Counted from the first letter of the stretch, positions 9,321-20,330 are shown. The stretch: 64,000 nt of DNA from Aristolochia californica (GCA_029961685.1 JARWKL010000001.1:24998295-25062294), one strand, 5' to 3'. Program-made: numbers and translations. Notes: a model not told the origin generated them from the letters alone.

Positions 9321-9850
9321 TCAGAATTGACAAAGGCTAATCAAGCCTTCGTAAGTGATACAAAAGAGGAACAACCCACAAAATCAGCAGCACGAATTTT
9401 ATTTACTGATGAAGAGTTTGAGATATTTCAGAAAATGAAGACAATGTTGGGTTCTTCTTCAAGTTCATTAGCAACTACTACTACCACCACTGCTTCAACT
9501 ATGCTATCTGCTTCATCTTCATCCTGGATAATTAACTCAGGATCCTCTAAGCATCTTATAGGGAACAAACATTTATTACATTCTTTATCTCCATATATTT
9601 CACACAAGTTTGTTACCATAGCTGGCGGTTCTCAAATCAAAGTGCAAGGGAAATGACCCACTTCTGTCACACCATCACTTCCGCTCACTGATATTTTATT
9701 CATTCTTACTTTACCTTTGAATCTATTATCTGTTAGTCAGCTAATAAAATATTTTAGTTGCTCTATTACCTTCTCACCCACTTCATGTGTATTTTAGGAT
9801 CTTATAACGAAGAAAGTGATTGGTGGAGGCCATGAACACGGGGGGCTTTA
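9321..9850 (+). pseudogene. Copia-1 protease region, 5' part
   Basis: An open stretch (9327-9656) covers the gag-protease linker with TDEEFEIFQKM, a Ser/Thr-rich tract, and the protease site WIINSGSSKHLIGN at about 9525. The usual catalytic DSGAS reads NSGSS here, with the catalytic Asp changed to Asn. A TGA at 9654-9656 interrupts it. The remaining blocks (LLSVSQL, FSCSITF-like, KKVIGGGHE) continue to the solo LTR insertion at 9851. Confidence 0.85.
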
Positions 9851-10242
9851 TGTTAGGATCCTCATGAGCCATGGAGCTTTTCACCCTCTTCTCTTCTCTT
9901 CCTTCCATTGCTTGCTTGACGTTGAGGTATATTGATGGTGTGCTGAAGAAGAATTTCGAAAAGGAATTGGGGGAAAAACGGGAGAGAACTTGAAGGAGCT
10001 CTCAACCTGTTTAGCTAAATTACTCTAGGCTAAAGTAGACTCAATTGGTACCTTTCATTAACCTAGTCGTCCCCTTAAATAGGGTTGAGGACGCCAACTA
10101 AAATTCTGACCCCTTGGGTCAATGGTTCAAACCAAATAAATTCTAAACCAACCCAAACCAAAACAATTACATGGAAATTGAAAATCATATTAATTAATTC
10201 CTACGCCTGCTGGTAACTCGTGATGCTATAGAGTCCATAACA
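9851..10242 (-). mobile_element. Solo LTR of the gypsy family, TSD CTTTA, inside copia-1
   Basis: This is the reverse complement of the 262-650 / 5017-5420 LTR type: on the minus strand it starts TGTTATGGACTC and ends at TAACA near 9851. It is flanked by CTTTA on both sides (9846-9850 and 10243-10247). Copia coding sequence resumes exactly at the right duplication: if one duplication and the LTR are ignored, the frame is continuous and agrees with copia-2 at 20825-20850. No internal gypsy sequence remains, as expected after recombination between two LTRs. Confidence 0.95.
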
Positions 10243-11052
10243 CTTTACTACCTGGACGTGCCAAAAATAAATATGGTTTCCACCAGTGAAAATGAGACAA
10301 GGCTATGACACGACCAGTTGGGCCATCCATCTGCACAATATCTTCATTATATGTTTCCTACTCTTAAAATAAGATCAGAATTTAATTGTGAGGTTTGTCA
10401 AATGAGTAAACATCAAAGGAGTACATACTCTCCTCATCTAGAAGTCACAAGTGTTACTACCTTTTCTTTAATTCATACTGATGTCTGGGGGCCCTTGAGT
10501 GTCCCAAACATTTCTCAAGCCAAATATTTTATTACATTAATTGATGATTCAACTCGCACAACTTGGTTGTTTGTATTTAAGGAGCTTTCTGAAATACCAT
10601 TGATTTTTAAGTCCTTTCATGCTATGGTACTCGCATAGTTTGGTCAGAAAATAAAAATACTCTAGTCTGATAATGCCAAAGAATACATTTCCAAAGACCT
10701 TGCCTCCTTTTGTCAACAAAATGGCATTATCCATCAAACATTATGTGCCTACAGTCCTCAACATAACGGTGTAGCTGAACGAAAAAATTGTCATATTCTT
10801 GAGGTAGTTCGAGGGTTATTATATACCATGAAAGTTCCTTATTTTTATTGTCCTCATGCAATCCTTCCTGTTTGCTTTCTTATAAATCATCTACCTTCTT
10901 CTGTTCTAGGTAATAAATCTCCCTACTCTATATTATTACCAAATGATAATCCATTTTCCTTACCTTTGCGAGTCTTCGGATGTCAATGCTTTGCTCATAA
11001 TTCATTTTCCAGACACAAAAAACTTGATCCTAAATCTATCTAGTGAATCTTC
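10243..11052 (+). pseudogene. Copia-1 integrase
   Basis: The zinc-binding N-terminus shows LGHPSAQYLH and CEVCQMSKHQRSTY (10318-10435). The catalytic core has the first Asp in IHTDVWGPL (about 10471), the second in SDNAKEY (about 10668) and the Glu in GVAERKN (about 10770), so all three catalytic residues are still encoded. A TAG at 10636-10638 and a stop just before SDNAKEY break the frame. The C-terminal part includes FLINHLPSSVLGNKSPYS and LRVFGCQCFAH. A TAG at about 11041 ends the stretch before the integrase-RT linker. The enzyme would insert the cDNA into chromosomes. Confidence 0.9.
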
Positions 11053-13035
11053 TTGGGATACTCTAGCACACAAAAGTATTATGTTTGTTATAGTCCCACA
11101 CTTCAATGTTTACTTGTGTCAAGGGATGTAACATTTTTTGAAGACTCGTCATTTTATTATGATAGAGCTCCTCCAGGTCGTTCCTCAATATCACGTTCCC
11201 CTCAACCCATTGTGCCCCATGATACAGACACTATTCAACCCTCAGAGCAAGTGGTCGACACCACACCTACAAAGGTAAGTCATTCCTCTCCAGTTGTTTT
11301 TTGGCCTCAATATGATACTCATCCTATTTCTATAAGAAAAGAACATAGATCATGCACTAGACCTTGTACTTCTCATCCCATTTCAAATTTTTTGTCTCAT
11401 CAGCGCCTCTCACCTCTATGTTGTCGGTTTCTTTCTTCTATTTCCTCCATATCTGTTCCACAATCCTATCAGGAGGCTCTACAACATCCAGGGTGGAAGG
11501 CAACAATGGATGAAGAAATACAGGCGCTTAATGAAAATCAAACATGGTCACTGGTTCCTCTTTCGACATATAAGGAACCCGTCGATTGCAAATGGGTTTA
11601 TACTATCAAACATAATCTGGATGGGTCAATTGCACGACTGAAGGCTCGACTTGTTGCTATAGGTTATACTCAGTGTTATGGTATTGATTATGAAGAAACC
11701 TTCTCTCCAGTGGAAAAAATGAACTCGATATGTGTATTATTATCTCTTGCGGCCAATTCTTCATGGTTGATATATCAACTTGATGTAAAAAATTTTTTTC
11801 TGGATGGGGATATTAAAGAAGAAATTTATATGCAACAACCACCTGGGTATATGGTTGAGGGGGAGTCAGTATGTCGACTAAAAAAATCTTTGTATGGTCT
11901 CCAACAGTCCCCTCATGCATGGATTGAGAAATTTTGTCAAGCCCTCATACGGTCCTGATTTTATAGATGCTCTGGAGATCACTCAATATTTATTGAAAAT
12001 ACATTGAGAGGCAAGGTAATTCTGACAGTATATGTTGATGATATCATTTTAACTGGTAATGATTCCGAGGTCATCCAGAAAACAAAAGAAAAAATATGTG
12101 CTGAGTTCAAGACAAAGGATCTTGTACTACTCAAATAGTTTCTGGGTATTGAAGTATTACAATCCAGACATGGGATTGTGCTATCCCAAAGGAAGTATGC
12201 CCTTGATCTACTGGATGAGACAAGAATGATGGGATGAAAACCAGTCGAAACTCATATGGACTCAAATATAAAATTATGTGCAAGCACTAGAGAAGATGTA
12301 GATATTGGACAATATCAAAGACTAGTGGGAAGACTTATTTACCTATGTATAACAAGGCCGGATATACCATCTGCAGTAAGTGTGGTGAGTCAATACATGC
12401 AAAAATCACAACTTAGTCATTGACAAGCACTTGAAAGAATATTACAGTATCTTAAAGGAGCTCATAGAAAAGGGCTTCTCTATAAAAATCATGGTCACTT
12501 GAACATCGAAGGATTCTCAGATGCAGATTGGGCCGGATCCCCGGATTACAGGAAATCTGCTTCAGGATTTTGTACAATGGTTGGTGGGAATTTGGTTACA
12601 TGGAGAAGCAAGAAGCAAAATGTAGTAGCACAATCTAGTGCAAAAGCAGAATACAGAGCCATGGCATACACTGTTAGTGAACTCCTATGGATAAGATCTC
12701 TTCTCACTGAATTTGGATTCTACAAAGAAGCTCTGATGGATTTATATTGTGATAATTAAGCAACAATACACATTACATCAAATCCAGCCTTCCATGAAAG
12801 AACAAAGCATATTGAAGTGGACTGCCATTTTATACGAGAAAAGCTCTTCCATGAAAGAACAAAGCATATTGAAGTCGATTGACATTTTATATGAGAAAAG
12901 TTCCAAGCGGGCCTTTTATCTCTAAAGAATATATCATCACAAAGTCAAGTTGCAGATATTCACACCAAGTCGGTCCCTCATAAGATTATGTCTACCATAT
13001 GTAGCAAGTTGGGCATCTACGATATTTTCTCACCC
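11053..13035 (+). pseudogene. Copia-1 reverse transcriptase and RNase H
   Basis: The long open stretch 11053-11958 contains the linker and the RT entry block SYQEALQHPGWKATMDEE, then KWVYTIKHNLDGSIARLKARLVAIGYTQ, DYEETFSPV, YQLDVKNFFLDGDI and LYGLQQSPHAWIEKF. A TGA at 11956 interrupts it. The polymerase box YVDDIILTGND at 12031 is intact. Stops follow at about 12139, 12236 and 12421. RNase H (12499-12759) shows GFSDADWAGSPDYRKSASG, WRSKKQNVVAQSSAKAEYRA and ELLWIRSLL. The tail repeats the [11 protein letters not shown] segment (see 12789-12902) and ends SKLGIYDIFSPPT just before the polypurine tract. Confidence 0.92.
12789..12902 (+). repeat. Tandem duplication of about 57 bp in the RNase H tail
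   Basis: A unit with CTTCCATGAAAGAACAAAGC, then the IEVD codons and the HFI-REK codons occurs twice in a row. The second copy has a stop (TGACATTTTATATGA) where the first has TGCCATTTTATACGA. Copia-2 has one copy at 23378-23432. Confidence 0.85.
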
Positions 13036-13051
13036 CCAACTTGAGAGGAAG

Positions 13052-13656
13052 TGTTACAATGTGGGACCTACCCTGGTGCATGAGCTGGTGGGACCCACCA
13101 TGAGGACGTGGGATGCCAAAAAGAGTCCTCACCCAAGCTAGCATAAGTTAAGAGATAAGTAGCACAAGCTGAAATGAGTTAGAAGACTTGAAGATCAAGT
13201 GGGACCCACAAAGATATCACGAGCTGGTAATCTTATCAAGATGAGCTGGAAGATCATGTGGGACCCACAAAGATAAGACCATGAGCTAGCCTCCTCTCTT
13301 ATGTCCACGTTATTGAAGAAGAGTTATAGTTCAACTTATATTAGACCTCTAGTAGATTGTGTTATCTTTTCATGATAGACATATCTTAGAGAATTAGAGT
13401 TGGAATGTAATTAGGAGATTTAAAGGTTAATTGTATAAGGACTCTATCACTTTCTCTACTATAAATAGAGGTGTTGTAATTTTGAATTAATCAAGTTCTA
13501 CAATTCTTTCTTGAGTAAATCTCTCTCTCTTTGCTTGGTGCACACCTTTCTTCCCTTCTTTTCTTCTCTCCATCCGAGAGCTTTCTTCCCCTTATCTTCT
13601 TCTTCTTTCTCTCTTCTCTTGCTCAAAATATTTGAAAAAGGAGCCTAAATTCAACA
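13052..13656 (+). repeat. 3' LTR of copia-1
   Basis: It starts TGTTACAATGTGGGACC just after a decayed polypurine tract (CTTGAGAGGAAG) and ends CCTAAATTCAACA. The ends match those of the copia-2 LTRs, but the middle carries extra GTGGGACCCACAAAGAT-type repeats, giving 605 bp against 445-461 bp. The 3' part is rich in CT/TTC runs. Confidence 0.88.
13460..13467 (+). promoter_or_regulatory. LTR TATA box
   Basis: TATAAATA followed by GAGGTGTTG, about 190 bp before the LTR end. The same box with similar spacing occurs in the copia-2 LTRs. Confidence 0.6.
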
Positions 13657-15880
13657 TTTCTTATCTAATATCTCTAGAAGTTTAGGTTCGTATTTATCCT
13701 TTTTTTCGTCCCTATACCGTTATTTGTTTTAAGTTTTTCACCTCTATATTTCTATTCTATTTTCGGGAGTTTCTGGTTAATGACAGGCGATCATGACGAT
13801 CCCTCTCTCTGAAGCTGCTCACCCGCTTTGTTTGGCATCGGGGAAGAAAATGACTCTGTTCGGAAATATTTCTCTCATTTCTGCTTTATGATCACTCAGA
13901 CATCATTGCTCTAGTTGGAGAGATTTCATATGACTCGGTTGATTCTTATCTGGCTGCTACTGCAAGCTGATTATACACTTTTTTTGACCTGATTATACGA
14001 GTATGTTCATGATCTTTGGTTCTGAAAGACCAGCGCCTCCTCCATCATTGAAGTTACACCTCTTATGTGTGTGCACTATAGGACCCAGCAGCACCATTGA
14101 ACAAAGGTTGACTTTGCTATGTTTCTATTTTCTGCTCACTAGGAAGAGAGGTTTCAATTTCTGACTCATAGGTGACTCTGGTTTTCCGCTTGTTTCCAAA
14201 CGTTGCAGAAGATGACTGTTGCCGAGATTTTATACAAGTTGTTGCATTAATGATTATCAGCAGACCATTATGAAGAGACTTCTAAGTTGTCGGTTCATCG
14301 ATGTTTCCATCTGAAGCCTGAAATCAGCTCATTCCGTCGCTTTATCATCTGAGTTTGAATTTAATCTGCTGAAATTTTGGAAGCGAGGATGATGACTCTA
14401 CTGATTTCGAAAAGTTCATTTGCTGAATGATTTTTCGTCTGTTGTTTTTCCAAAGATGCCGTGATTTCCATTTGAAGTCTTGGTGGTTTCCTGATTTTCA
14501 AAATTCATCGGAAGCAAGCATCGCTGGAGATGACGACTTTGCTCCTGAGACTCTCAGAAAATCCCATTGCTACTTCCAGGGACGACGACCCTAGACTCCG
14601 TCGATTCATCTTGACGTGATGATACCCCCCAAAGCGAATTATTGCCACTTTATTTCCTGAATTTTGATCATGATCTTGTTTTTTCTTTTTGGGAAACTCT
14701 TCTCTTGTTTATTGTTGTCCCATGCTTTTCGAGAGAGTTGTAGGGAGGACGATGAAGGCACATTTATGGAATTAATTCCCAAAGCTAGGTAGCCTGGTTT
14801 CATCAAGCGCTTCTGACTGAGACTCAGATATGGCCGAGTTAACTCAAGGTGCTTGCCAACCGGAGCGTTGCCTCTGCTCTATCAAGTTAACTTGAACCAA
14901 CTCAGACTGGGTAAACCCAACTTGGCCGACTTATTTTTCTGCCTCGATATATGTCCAGCCCAAGTTTTATACATATTTCTTCCATGACTTGGCTATATTG
15001 GTGATACATTACTTAAAATCTTTATCTCTAGCTGGATTATTATTTTGAAGCATTGACAGCTTATTCCTTGGTCAACATATTATTTGGAGCAGATTCTTCC
15101 ATCGAATTATTTCATGGGTTCTTTTACAAGGATTTTTATTATTTGGGTTCGTGTTATATGGGCCCATGCCTATTTCAGCTGCAGCTATTATGTCTCTTTG
15201 GATGAGACATTATTATTGAATAAGTGGTGGCCTCGACATCCCATCTTCCTCTTTACCCATTACATATTGGTTATTTGACAACCTTACTCCTACCATTCTT
15301 TATTTGACTCTAACATACATCTTTGGGCCAACCTTTTGCGTGTTTCTTCGGTTGGGAGTTTAAGTCCCTCATGGTTGGGTGTCTTAAGTCCAATCAGACT
15401 TATATATATATATATATATACTTTTGGGTCTTTTATTGTCGTCTTGTGAATGGCAAGAATTACCCACTTATCACGTCTTTTATTGCCATCTTGTGAATGA
15501 TAAGCATTTATCACCCATTTCTACTTGTGAGAGTTGGTGTTTGGGTTGGGACACGGTGAGGAGGAGTTTTACTACACTTCTGAGCACTGTGTATAGACCC
15601 ACTACCGGTGAAAGATAGGAGTGCCACTACCTGAGAATGTTAGGAGTGTGTCCTACATCCAACATGGGTTATGACTGAAGTATGGAACGATGTCATACGG
15701 CTTGGAGTGATTTTACTCTTACTTATCTTATACTAGTTGGGTCTCATGGAAGAGAGCACCAACATGAGAGGGAGTGTTGGAAGATACAGAGGATTGCCAT
15801 TTTATACGAGAAGATCTTATACATCATTTGCAGCAAGCTAGGAGTTCATGATGTTCTCTCACCCCCAGCTTGAGGGGGAG
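13657..15880 (+). mobile_element. Interior of a non-coding copia-derived LTR element
   Basis: This 2.2-kb region has no open frame with recognisable protein similarity. Two things identify it. First, its right half is the reverse complement of sequence at 28330-29000: the shared blocks ATTTCATGGGTTC(T)TTTTACAAGG, TTCGTGTTATATG, TATGTCTCTTTGGATGAGAC and TGAGAGTTGGTGTTTGG appear in the same order. Second, its last 100 bp (about 15788-15880) align with the very end of the copia RNase H gene, with the codons around CHFIRE joined by a deletion to the SKLG...FSPP tail, and then the polypurine tract CTTGAGGGGGAG. It contains a (TA)10 microsatellite (15401-15420). Its left edge touches the copia-1 LTR and no left LTR is seen. 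Confidence 0.7.
15401..15420. repeat. (TA)10 microsatellite
   Basis: Ten uninterrupted TA units inside the non-coding element. Confidence 0.95.
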
Positions 15881-16078
15881 TGTTGGAAGATGGGCCAAAG
15901 CCCATACGACCAAGGAAGGCCCACATATCCAAGTGTGTTGAAAGATGGGCCCAAGCCCATAAGAACAAGGAAGGCCCACATATCCAAGTGTGTTGGAAGA
16001 TGGACCCAAACCCATAAGATTGTTAGAGTTTGTGTTATGGGTTAAGTACAACCCTGGAATGGTGGGTGTTAGAGTTTA

Positions 16079-16153
16079 TGTTCTGGGTTAAGTACTTGGC
16101 TTTCCACGCCCTAATAGGCCGGTCTTTTGGGTAGTATTGGCTAGGCATTTGAC
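16079..16153 (+). repeat. Relic of a TRIM LTR
   Basis: The block CCTAATAGGCCGGTCTTTTG continuing to GGGTAGTATTGGCTAGGC is the reverse complement of the LTR of the TRIM at 36376-36714. The upstream GGGTTAAGTAC also corresponds. No second LTR or primer site is present, so this is a solo or truncated copy. A partial repeat of its 5' part lies just before it (16022-16050). Confidence 0.75.
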
Positions 16154-16451
16154 AAAGATATGCACCCACCATGATCATAGGAGCTGGTGGGACCCACCAT
16201 GATAACATGAGATGGCATTATGAGTCTTACACAATAAGAAGTCTTACATAAGAAGAAGTCTAATAGAGCCACAATTAATATAGAAGCAAGTTTCATAGAA
16301 GAGTTTCAATTTAAAGGTGTTTTAGTCATGTTAGTCTTCTATTTATATTGGGTTATTTAATTATGCTAGGACTTATCTTTAAGTGTTAGAGTTTGGGTAT
16401 AATTGGGCATAGGTAGTTTAATTGCAATTGGACATTGCTATCTTCCTCTAT

Positions 16452-16459
16452 TATAAATA
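16452..16459 (+). promoter_or_regulatory. LTR TATA box
   Basis: TATAAATA followed by GAGATTC, about 70 bp before the LTR end. The corresponding block is seen in the LTR relatives at 7380-7400 and 27880-27890 (minus) and in 34435-34445 (changed to TATAAGTA). Confidence 0.55.
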
Positions 16460-16522
16460 GAGATTCATGTACTCTGATTATATGAAGTCAATGAACGATT
16501 TATCTTTTCCATAAATTCAACA

Positions 16523-17977
16523 ACAACAAGTAGTACCACACCTTTCTCAGTATGCTTGACAAATATGGAATGGTCCACAAAGTACCTTGTGAACCCGAAT
16601 TGAAGCATTGCTTGACTAAATTTGTCAAACCAGGCTTGTGGGCATTGCTTTAGACCATATAATGATATTTTTAGGTGGCATACCAACTTCCCCTCAATCA
16701 CATATCCAAGTGGTTTCTATATATAATTTTCCTCCTTAATATTGCCATTGAGGAAGGCATTGTCCACATCTAGTTGAAAGACAAGCCAACGAGAGTTAGC
16801 AGTAAGAGATAATAAAAGACGTATCAACTTGAGCTTGGTGACTGAAGAAAAGGTTTCCTCAAAATAAATCCCATAAATTTGAGTATATCCTTTAGCCACA
16901 AGTCAGGCTTTAACGTGGGCTATGGTGCCATCCAGATTCTATTTGACTGTAAATACCCATGTACAGCCCACCGACTTTTTACCAATTGGTAGAGAAACAA
17001 GCTGCCACATTTTATTCTCATAAAGGGCTACCATCTCTTCATCCATTGTTGCTTTCCATCCTGGATGATGTAGGGCCTCTTGATAAGACTGAGGAATAGT
17101 AACAAAAGAGATAGAGGAAAGAAACTAACAACAAGATGGGAATAACAGATGGGTGGATAAAAAATTAGCAATAAAGTGAGAGGTAGATGGTTGTGGACAA
17201 GCCCTAATTTCTTTCCAAAGAGCAATCGGTCGGGTATCAATTGGAGGACAAAAAATAGGAGGTGGAGAAGGAGAACTTACCTCAGAGGGGTCTGGAGACT
17301 CCAGAGGTATAGTGTCATCCAATACTACAGGGGGCAAAGTAGGTACATCAACACGACCATGAACTGCTGAGTCATCAATCTACACAGTAGGCTTAGGAAA
17401 TTCATTTTCTATGGAAAACCAGGAGAGGCACTAGTAGATGGATAAAAGGGCTTCTCTTCAAAGAATGTTACGTTACTCAAAACAAACATCATTCGGTGAG
17501 AAAGATTGTAACACACATATCCTTTTTAAGTAAGAGAGTAGCCCAAAAAATACAATTAATTAGGCTGGGATCCAATTTAGTAGTATGGGGTGGGGGGTGG
17601 GGAAGTATCATGTATAAAACAAGTACACCCAAAAACTCTCAAAGGAAGAGAAAACAGCTCATCACCAGGAAAGAGATGAAAGTATGGTATCTTATTACTA
17701 AGCATTGACAATAGTAACCTGCTAATAAGATAACAGGCCATAAGGATAACATCTAGCTAGTAGAAATGAGGCACAAGCATATGATGTAATAGAGCACAAG
17801 CAACCTCAAGAAGTTGTCTACTTTTTATTTTAGCCACACCATTTTGTTGTGGTGTGTATACACAAGAAGTTTGGTGAATGGTGCCTTTATCTTGGCAAAA
17901 AGGATTGCAAGTCCATGGACAGATATTCCTGGGCATTATTTGAGCGAAGGATCTTCAAGGTAGCATTAAACTGAGTA
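16523..17977 (-). pseudogene. Antisense copia RT and integrase (older copia element, 3' part)
   Basis: On the minus strand, from right to left, come the integrase core end (FNATLKILRSNNAQEY near 17960, with SDN changed to SNN), the VFGC region near 17600, the linker, and RT entry SYQEALHHPGWKATMDEEM near 17090. Then come GYTQIYGIYFEETFSSV, FQLDVDNAFLNGNI, and LYGLKQCPQAWFDKFSQA ending GVVLLVV at 16523, where the LTR of the non-coding element cuts it just before the polymerase box. Stops and frameshifts are frequent. The upstream part of this gene lies at 24048-24935, displaced by copia-2. Confidence 0.88.
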
Positions 17978-17982
17978 GACAC

Positions 17983-18427
17983 TGTTACAAGGTGGGACCA
18001 AACCCACCATGACCACACGAGCTAGCATGATGAGTCAGCACATGAGGTGGCATGATTAGTCATCACACGAGCTAGAATCCTTATCACATGAGTTGGAAGA
18101 TTTGGCAATCTTCCTTGATTAATGTAATTGAATTATCTTCCCTTGATTTATGTTGATTTAGATAATCATGATTGATGTAATTAGAGATCTCTGAATTTTC
18201 CCTAAATATGTAATGGAAATAGTATAAATAGGGATCTTGGTTGAAGGTTTCAATCAAGCTCTCCACTTCTCAACTTGTGCAAGAATCTCTCTCTAGCCTA
18301 AAGTCTTTTTCTCTCTTTTCTCTTCTCTCTGCTCTACCGGAGATCTCTCTCTCTGTCTCCTTGCTCTTTTTCTTCTCCCTATCTTATCTTGCTCAAGGTT
18401 TCAATCATGGAGGTCCAAAATTCAACA
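17983..18427 (+). repeat. 5' LTR of copia-2
   Basis: It begins TGTTACAAGGTGGGACC and ends CAAAATTCAACA. The TATA box and the CT-rich 3' third align with the 3' LTR at 23582-24042. Confidence 0.95.
18223..18230 (+). promoter_or_regulatory. TATA box in the copia-2 5' LTR
   Basis: TATAAATA followed by GGGATCTTGG, about 200 bp before the LTR end, a usual place for the RNA start of a copia element. Confidence 0.65.
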
Positions 18428-18439
18428 TGGTATCAGAAC
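18428..18439 (+). other. Primer binding site of copia-2
   Basis: TGGTATCAGAAC directly follows the 5' LTR. It differs from the TGGTATCAGAGC initiator Met-tRNA complement at one base. Confidence 0.9.
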
Positions 18440-19350
18440 ATCAAATTTAGGATCCCCACGTCAAAAGAATGCTCTAAGAAGTTATTATCAAAACTATTCA
18501 AAGAAGGCTATTTGTGAAGCAAGATTGAAGCTTGTGAGATAAGTTTTTCTTTCATGTTACTTCTTGCTCTTGGTTTTAAGATCTTTAGAAGATGGTTCAG
18601 ATATTATCTTATTTCTTTCTTCATCATATGAAATATTGAGATTTATGCATCTCGGATAAGAAGAAGTTTACCAAGGCAATTTGATCGTTTTGCGAGTTTT
18701 TGACTGAAAATCGATTTATGTTAAGATTTTCTGCATAAAAAGTTATAATATTGTGGGAACATGATTTTTATTATGGATTAAAATTTTCTTGATCTTATTA
18801 TGAGTGGCTTTTTATCCATTGTATTTTAGAAATCTAATTACATAGTTTCTATGCTAATTTTCTCCATTAACCAAGTTGTTTGAAGAACTCTACTCGGTTT
18901 TGTGATTTTTTGGAGAATTTTTTGAGAGACACGAGTTGGCTGATTGTTCTTGGAAAATAAAAAATAGAATATTGTGTTTTATTTAAATGAATCAAGCACA
19001 AACTAATAAAGGAAGTGGTCCTTTGAAAGTCTAGTTGACTCCGATCCATTCGAAGAAAGATTGCTGTTTTTGAAGATGTCACAATATCTTCTTGATTAGG
19101 CCAGCTTTTGTTTGATTTTCGATCAATCATATATAGAATAATTCATGAGGAACTAAATATAGACTGGTTTATCCCAAGCTAGAGTCAAATAATTTTTTGG
19201 AATGATCTTGGAAAGATCTAAATCGGAATTGCTACGTTACCTTGATCTCATGCTTAGTGATTGATTTTTGCTATTATCTACAAGGAAGACCAGAGAATGA
19301 ATTACAGAAGTTTTTGGCCAGAAAGTTGATTGGTCTAAGAGGGTTCCCTC
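18440..19350 (+). other. Copia-2 untranslated leader
   Basis: About 900 bp between the primer site and gag without any recognisable protein. The short minus-strand open frame at 18867-19130 has no family features and looks accidental. Confidence 0.7.
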
Positions 19351-20330
19351 CTTGCTTAAAGACTTGATAAGCTCAGGTTCTCCTCCCATCTACCCGAGCG
19401 AGCCTTGGCTGCACTTGAATCTCCAAACCGCTTACTTAGGCTACTTCAATTTTGAGAACATTATTATCATTGAATTGCCTCTTATGGCTGAAGCATACAT
19501 GGGTAACAAGAATGATATTCTCAAGATTACTACCATACCCTTGTGAGGGATATCGAATTTCTTGAGTTGGTCGACATGGGTTCGATGATTCCTTATAACA
19601 AGGGACCTAATGTGTCACCTCACCAAACTTGGACTGCCCATTGATGAAGAAGATGCTGCTTATGCTAAGTGATTAAAAACTGATACTTTGGTCATTAGTT
19701 GTCTGAAACATAGCATGGAAGAACCTGTCTCCAGCAATTTTATTCATCTCGACACCACCAAACAAATTTGGGAGACATGTGCTACTCTTGCTCCAACAAC
19801 CTACACATGCCATATGATATTCTCCAAAGAATGTTCAACACTAAAAAAGGAGAAAAAATCCATGAATATTTGGCTTATTTTAGAGGCCTTCTTCAAGAAT
19901 GGAAGCTAGCTCAACCTATCTCCACCGATGTCTCTGTCCAAGACAAGTAGAAGGAAGCCTTAGCCACTGCCATTTCCCTAAAAAACATTAAGCCATATCT
20001 CGAAGTTGCTAAAAGTCAAGTCCTTAGCACCTCTGCTATTCCCACCTTTGATGATGTATGTGCCATATTACTCCACATTCCAGACTCTTCTTCTTCTTCT
20101 CCTACTAAAGTGTCATCCGCTATGTACTTCAGGCATAGGGGAACATCAATAGACAATGGCTGAGGTCATGGAAGAAATTATAGAGGAGGACAAGGAAGAG
20201 GTGGAAGGTATGGTTTTGTAAGAGCAGATGATAGGGAATGCACCCATTGTGGGAAATATGGCTACACTATAGATCAATGTTTTAAAATCCATGGCATACC
20301 AGATTGGGTTAAGGCTAATCAAGCCTCAGT
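19351..20330 (+). pseudogene. Copia-2 gag, broken
   Basis: The N-terminal part reads YPSEPWLHLNLQTAYLGYFNFENI (shown in pieces: YPSEPWLHLNLQ, then AYLGYFNFENI) and runs open to 19546, where a TGA stops it. The UBN2-type gag core is spread over two frames between 19688 and 19950: IWETCATLAP, then MPYDILQRMFNTKKGEKIHE and YLAYFRGLLQEWKLAQP. A TAG follows QDK at about 19948. The zinc knuckle at about 20241-20282 reads CTHCGKYGYTIDQC, with Tyr in place of the metal-binding His. An Arg/Gly-rich stretch precedes it. Confidence 0.85.

Larger units (their letters stand above)
8479..13656 (+). mobile_element. Ty1/copia retrotransposon copia-1, 5' end missing, decayed
   Basis: Gag, protease, integrase, RT and RNase H follow in the copia order, ending in a 3' LTR at 13052-13656. 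The 5' LTR and leader are absent: the body starts in gag, next to an LTR of a different family. An antisense gypsy solo LTR sits in the protease-integrase linker. Protein blocks are collinear and similar to copia-2 (17983-24042). Multiple stops show it is dead. A relative of the same family lies antisense at 16523-17977 and 24048-24935. Confidence 0.9.
15881..16522 (+). repeat. 3' LTR of the non-coding copia derivative
   Basis: It starts TGTTGGAAGATGGGCC after CTTGAGGGGGAG and ends ATAAATTCAACA. The U3 holds three tandem units of about 55 bp (15881-16015), each with GTTGGAAGATGG-type sequence followed by AGGCCCACATATCCAAG. An insert at about 16022-16153 carries TRIM-like sequence. The LTR abuts the antisense copia RT at 16523, cutting it just before the polymerase box. 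Confidence 0.88.

Noticed and set aside
13657..15880. A host gene in the 2.2-kb stretch without strong ORFs
   Set aside because: Reverse-complement similarity with 28.3-29.0 kb and a copia-derived 3' end identify it as a repeat. No exon-like frames were found.
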